Of a stretch of 64,000 nt of DNA, positions 63,179 to 64,000 are shown piece by piece. A model generated the notes under the pieces. The model did not search any database. It saw only the letters and a program-made list of their open reading frames with translations, and had not been told where the DNA came from. Origin of the DNA: Brevundimonas sp. (GTDB lineage Bacteria > Pseudomonadota > Alphaproteobacteria > Caulobacterales > Caulobacteraceae); contig NZ_JAQSDK010000037.1 of NCBI RefSeq assembly GCF_029945885.1, forward strand, positions 1-64,000. The letters run 5' to 3'. Both the position numbers and the translations under genes were made by a program. Position 1 is the stretch's first letter. Every line of letters begins with the position of its first letter.

Positions 63179-64000
63179 GAGCGGCGTCCCCGCAGGCGTG
63201 GATCCACGGCCAGATAGGCCAGATCGATCAGGAAACCGACCGCGACCACGGCGAAGACCAGAACCATGACCGCCGCCTGCACCACGATCAGGTCGCGTTG
63301 GGTGATGGCCTGGAAGACCAGCCGCCCCAGCCCGGGCAGGGCAAAGACGTTCTCGATGATGATCCCGCCGGCCAGCAGGAAGGGAAACTGCAGCCCGAGA
63401 ATGGTCAGCAGCGGGATCGCGGCATTGCGCAGTGCATGCCGCCACAGCGCCTGCGACCGGCTGAGCCCCTTGGCCCGTGCGGTGCGGACATAGTCACCGC
63501 CCATTGTCTCCAGCAGAGCGCTGCGCAGTACCCGCATCAGGATGGCAGCCTGCGGCACGGCCAGGGCGATCGCCGGAAGGATCAGGGCCTTCAGCGCGGG
63601 CCAGGCCCCCGCCTGCCAGCCCGGAAACCCGCCTGCGGGAAACCAGCCCAGCCCGACCGAAAGCCCGAGAATGAGCAGCATGCCGATCCAGAAATTGGGG
63701 ATGGCGACCCCGACCTGACCGAGACCGCTGAAAATGACGTCGGCAGGCCGCCCTCGATACAGGGCCGCCGTCACCGCCATCGGAACTGCGACCGCCAGGG
63801 ACAGGACCGTGGCCATCAGCGCCAGCGGCCCGGAGACCTGCAGCCGCTCCAGGATCAACTGCCCGACCGGGACCCGATAGGTGTAGCTGAGACCGAAGCG
63901 GCCGCTCAAAAGATCGCCGACCCAGCCGAAATAGCGGGCCAGGGCCGGGCCTTGAAGGCCCATCTGCTCGCGCAGGGCGGCGACGGCTTCCGGACTGGCG
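63175..64000 (-). CDS. Peptide ABC transporter permease (DppB type), 5' end beyond the window
   Basis: About 275 residues are visible. An internal ATG at 63963 opens a shorter frame, but codons continue to the window edge (A-S-P-E-A-V-A-A-L-R-E-Q-M-G-L-Q-G-P-A), which matches the conserved DppB lead, so the gene is incomplete here. The DppB core follows: ARYFGWVGDLLSGRFGLSYTYRVPV, FPAGG, YVRTARAKGLSRSQALWRHALRNAAIPLLTILG, and FALPGLGRLVFQAITQRDL. It is the first visible gene of the peptide importer operon. Confidence 0.93.
   Translation of the reverse strand, partial: ASPEAVAALREQMGLQGPALARYFGWVGDLLSGRFGLSYTYRVPVGQLILERLQVSGPLALMATVLSLAVAVPMAVTAALYRGRPADVIFSGLGQVGVAIPNFWIGMLLILGLSVGLGWFPAGGFPGWQAGAWPALKALILPAIALAVPQAAILMRVLRSALLETMGGDYVRTARAKGLSRSQALWRHALRNAAIPLLTILGLQFPFLLAGGIIIENVFALPGLGRLVFQAITQRDLIVVQAAVMVLVFAVVAVGFLIDLAYLAVDPRLRGRRS

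Overview
The window is a GC-rich stretch from an alphaproteobacterium of the Caulobacterales type; Brevundimonas or a near relative is the best guess. This rests on gene content: an Oar-like TonB-dependent receptor under a LacI regulator, a TadG-like pilus protein, a MASE1 hybrid kinase, many single-domain response regulators, and a TPR/OGT-type transferase like the flagellin-glycosylation enzymes of this group. Coding density is very high, with many ATGA stop/start overlaps. No rRNA, tRNA, insertion sequence, prophage or CRISPR was seen.

Region 1 (1-13.1 kb) is a glycan and protein-decoration region. On the minus strand lie a PhyH-type dioxygenase and rfbA/rfbB (dTDP-4-keto-6-deoxyglucose synthesis, without rfbC/rfbD). 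Diverging from them are a TPR/O-GlcNAc-transferase-like protein, a dioxygenase-like protein and a membrane-anchored methyltransferase. Facing these is a tightly overlapped seven-gene minus-strand operon (13112 down to 6698): aminotransferase, SDR, second DegT-like enzyme, FemAB-like acyltransferase, GNAT, beta-propeller glycosidase-like protein, and a methyltransferase with an unusual N-terminal domain. It looks like a pathway that makes or tailors an unusual amino sugar.

Region 2 (13.2-18.05 kb) holds trhO (tRNA U34 hydroxylation), two small methyltransferases, and a short minus-strand operon of a response regulator, a TadG-like protein and a small membrane protein.

Region 3 (18.2-40.6 kb) combines signalling and adhesion. 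Two large hybrid histidine kinases, one ending in HPt and EAL domains, flank three single-domain response regulators. Next to them is a 14.2-kb gene for a giant Gly-rich autotransporter with about 57 repeats, a Pro-rich linker repeat and a C-terminal beta-barrel.

Region 4 (40.9-45.0 kb) has a DUF1003 protein, an MprF-like flippase/synthetase and an SDR dehydrogenase.

Region 5 (45.0-59.5 kb) is a carbohydrate-utilisation locus. A LacI regulator, TonB receptor, glucoamylase-like protein, ABC sugar-binding lipoprotein, two permeases and a large discoidin/six-hairpin glycosidase run in one direction; a GH1 beta-glucosidase diverges, and the ABC ATPase faces the cluster from the far end. Near-identical LacI-type palindromes (TGTAACCGRTTACR) lie before the regulator/GH1 pair and before the ATPase, tying the locus into one regulon. 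The glucoamylase-like protein hints at a beta-1,2-glucan-type substrate, but this is inference.

Region 6 (59.5-64.0 kb) has an S58/P1 peptidase of the DmpA/NylC type, coupled to a dipeptide-type ABC importer whose first permease runs off the window.
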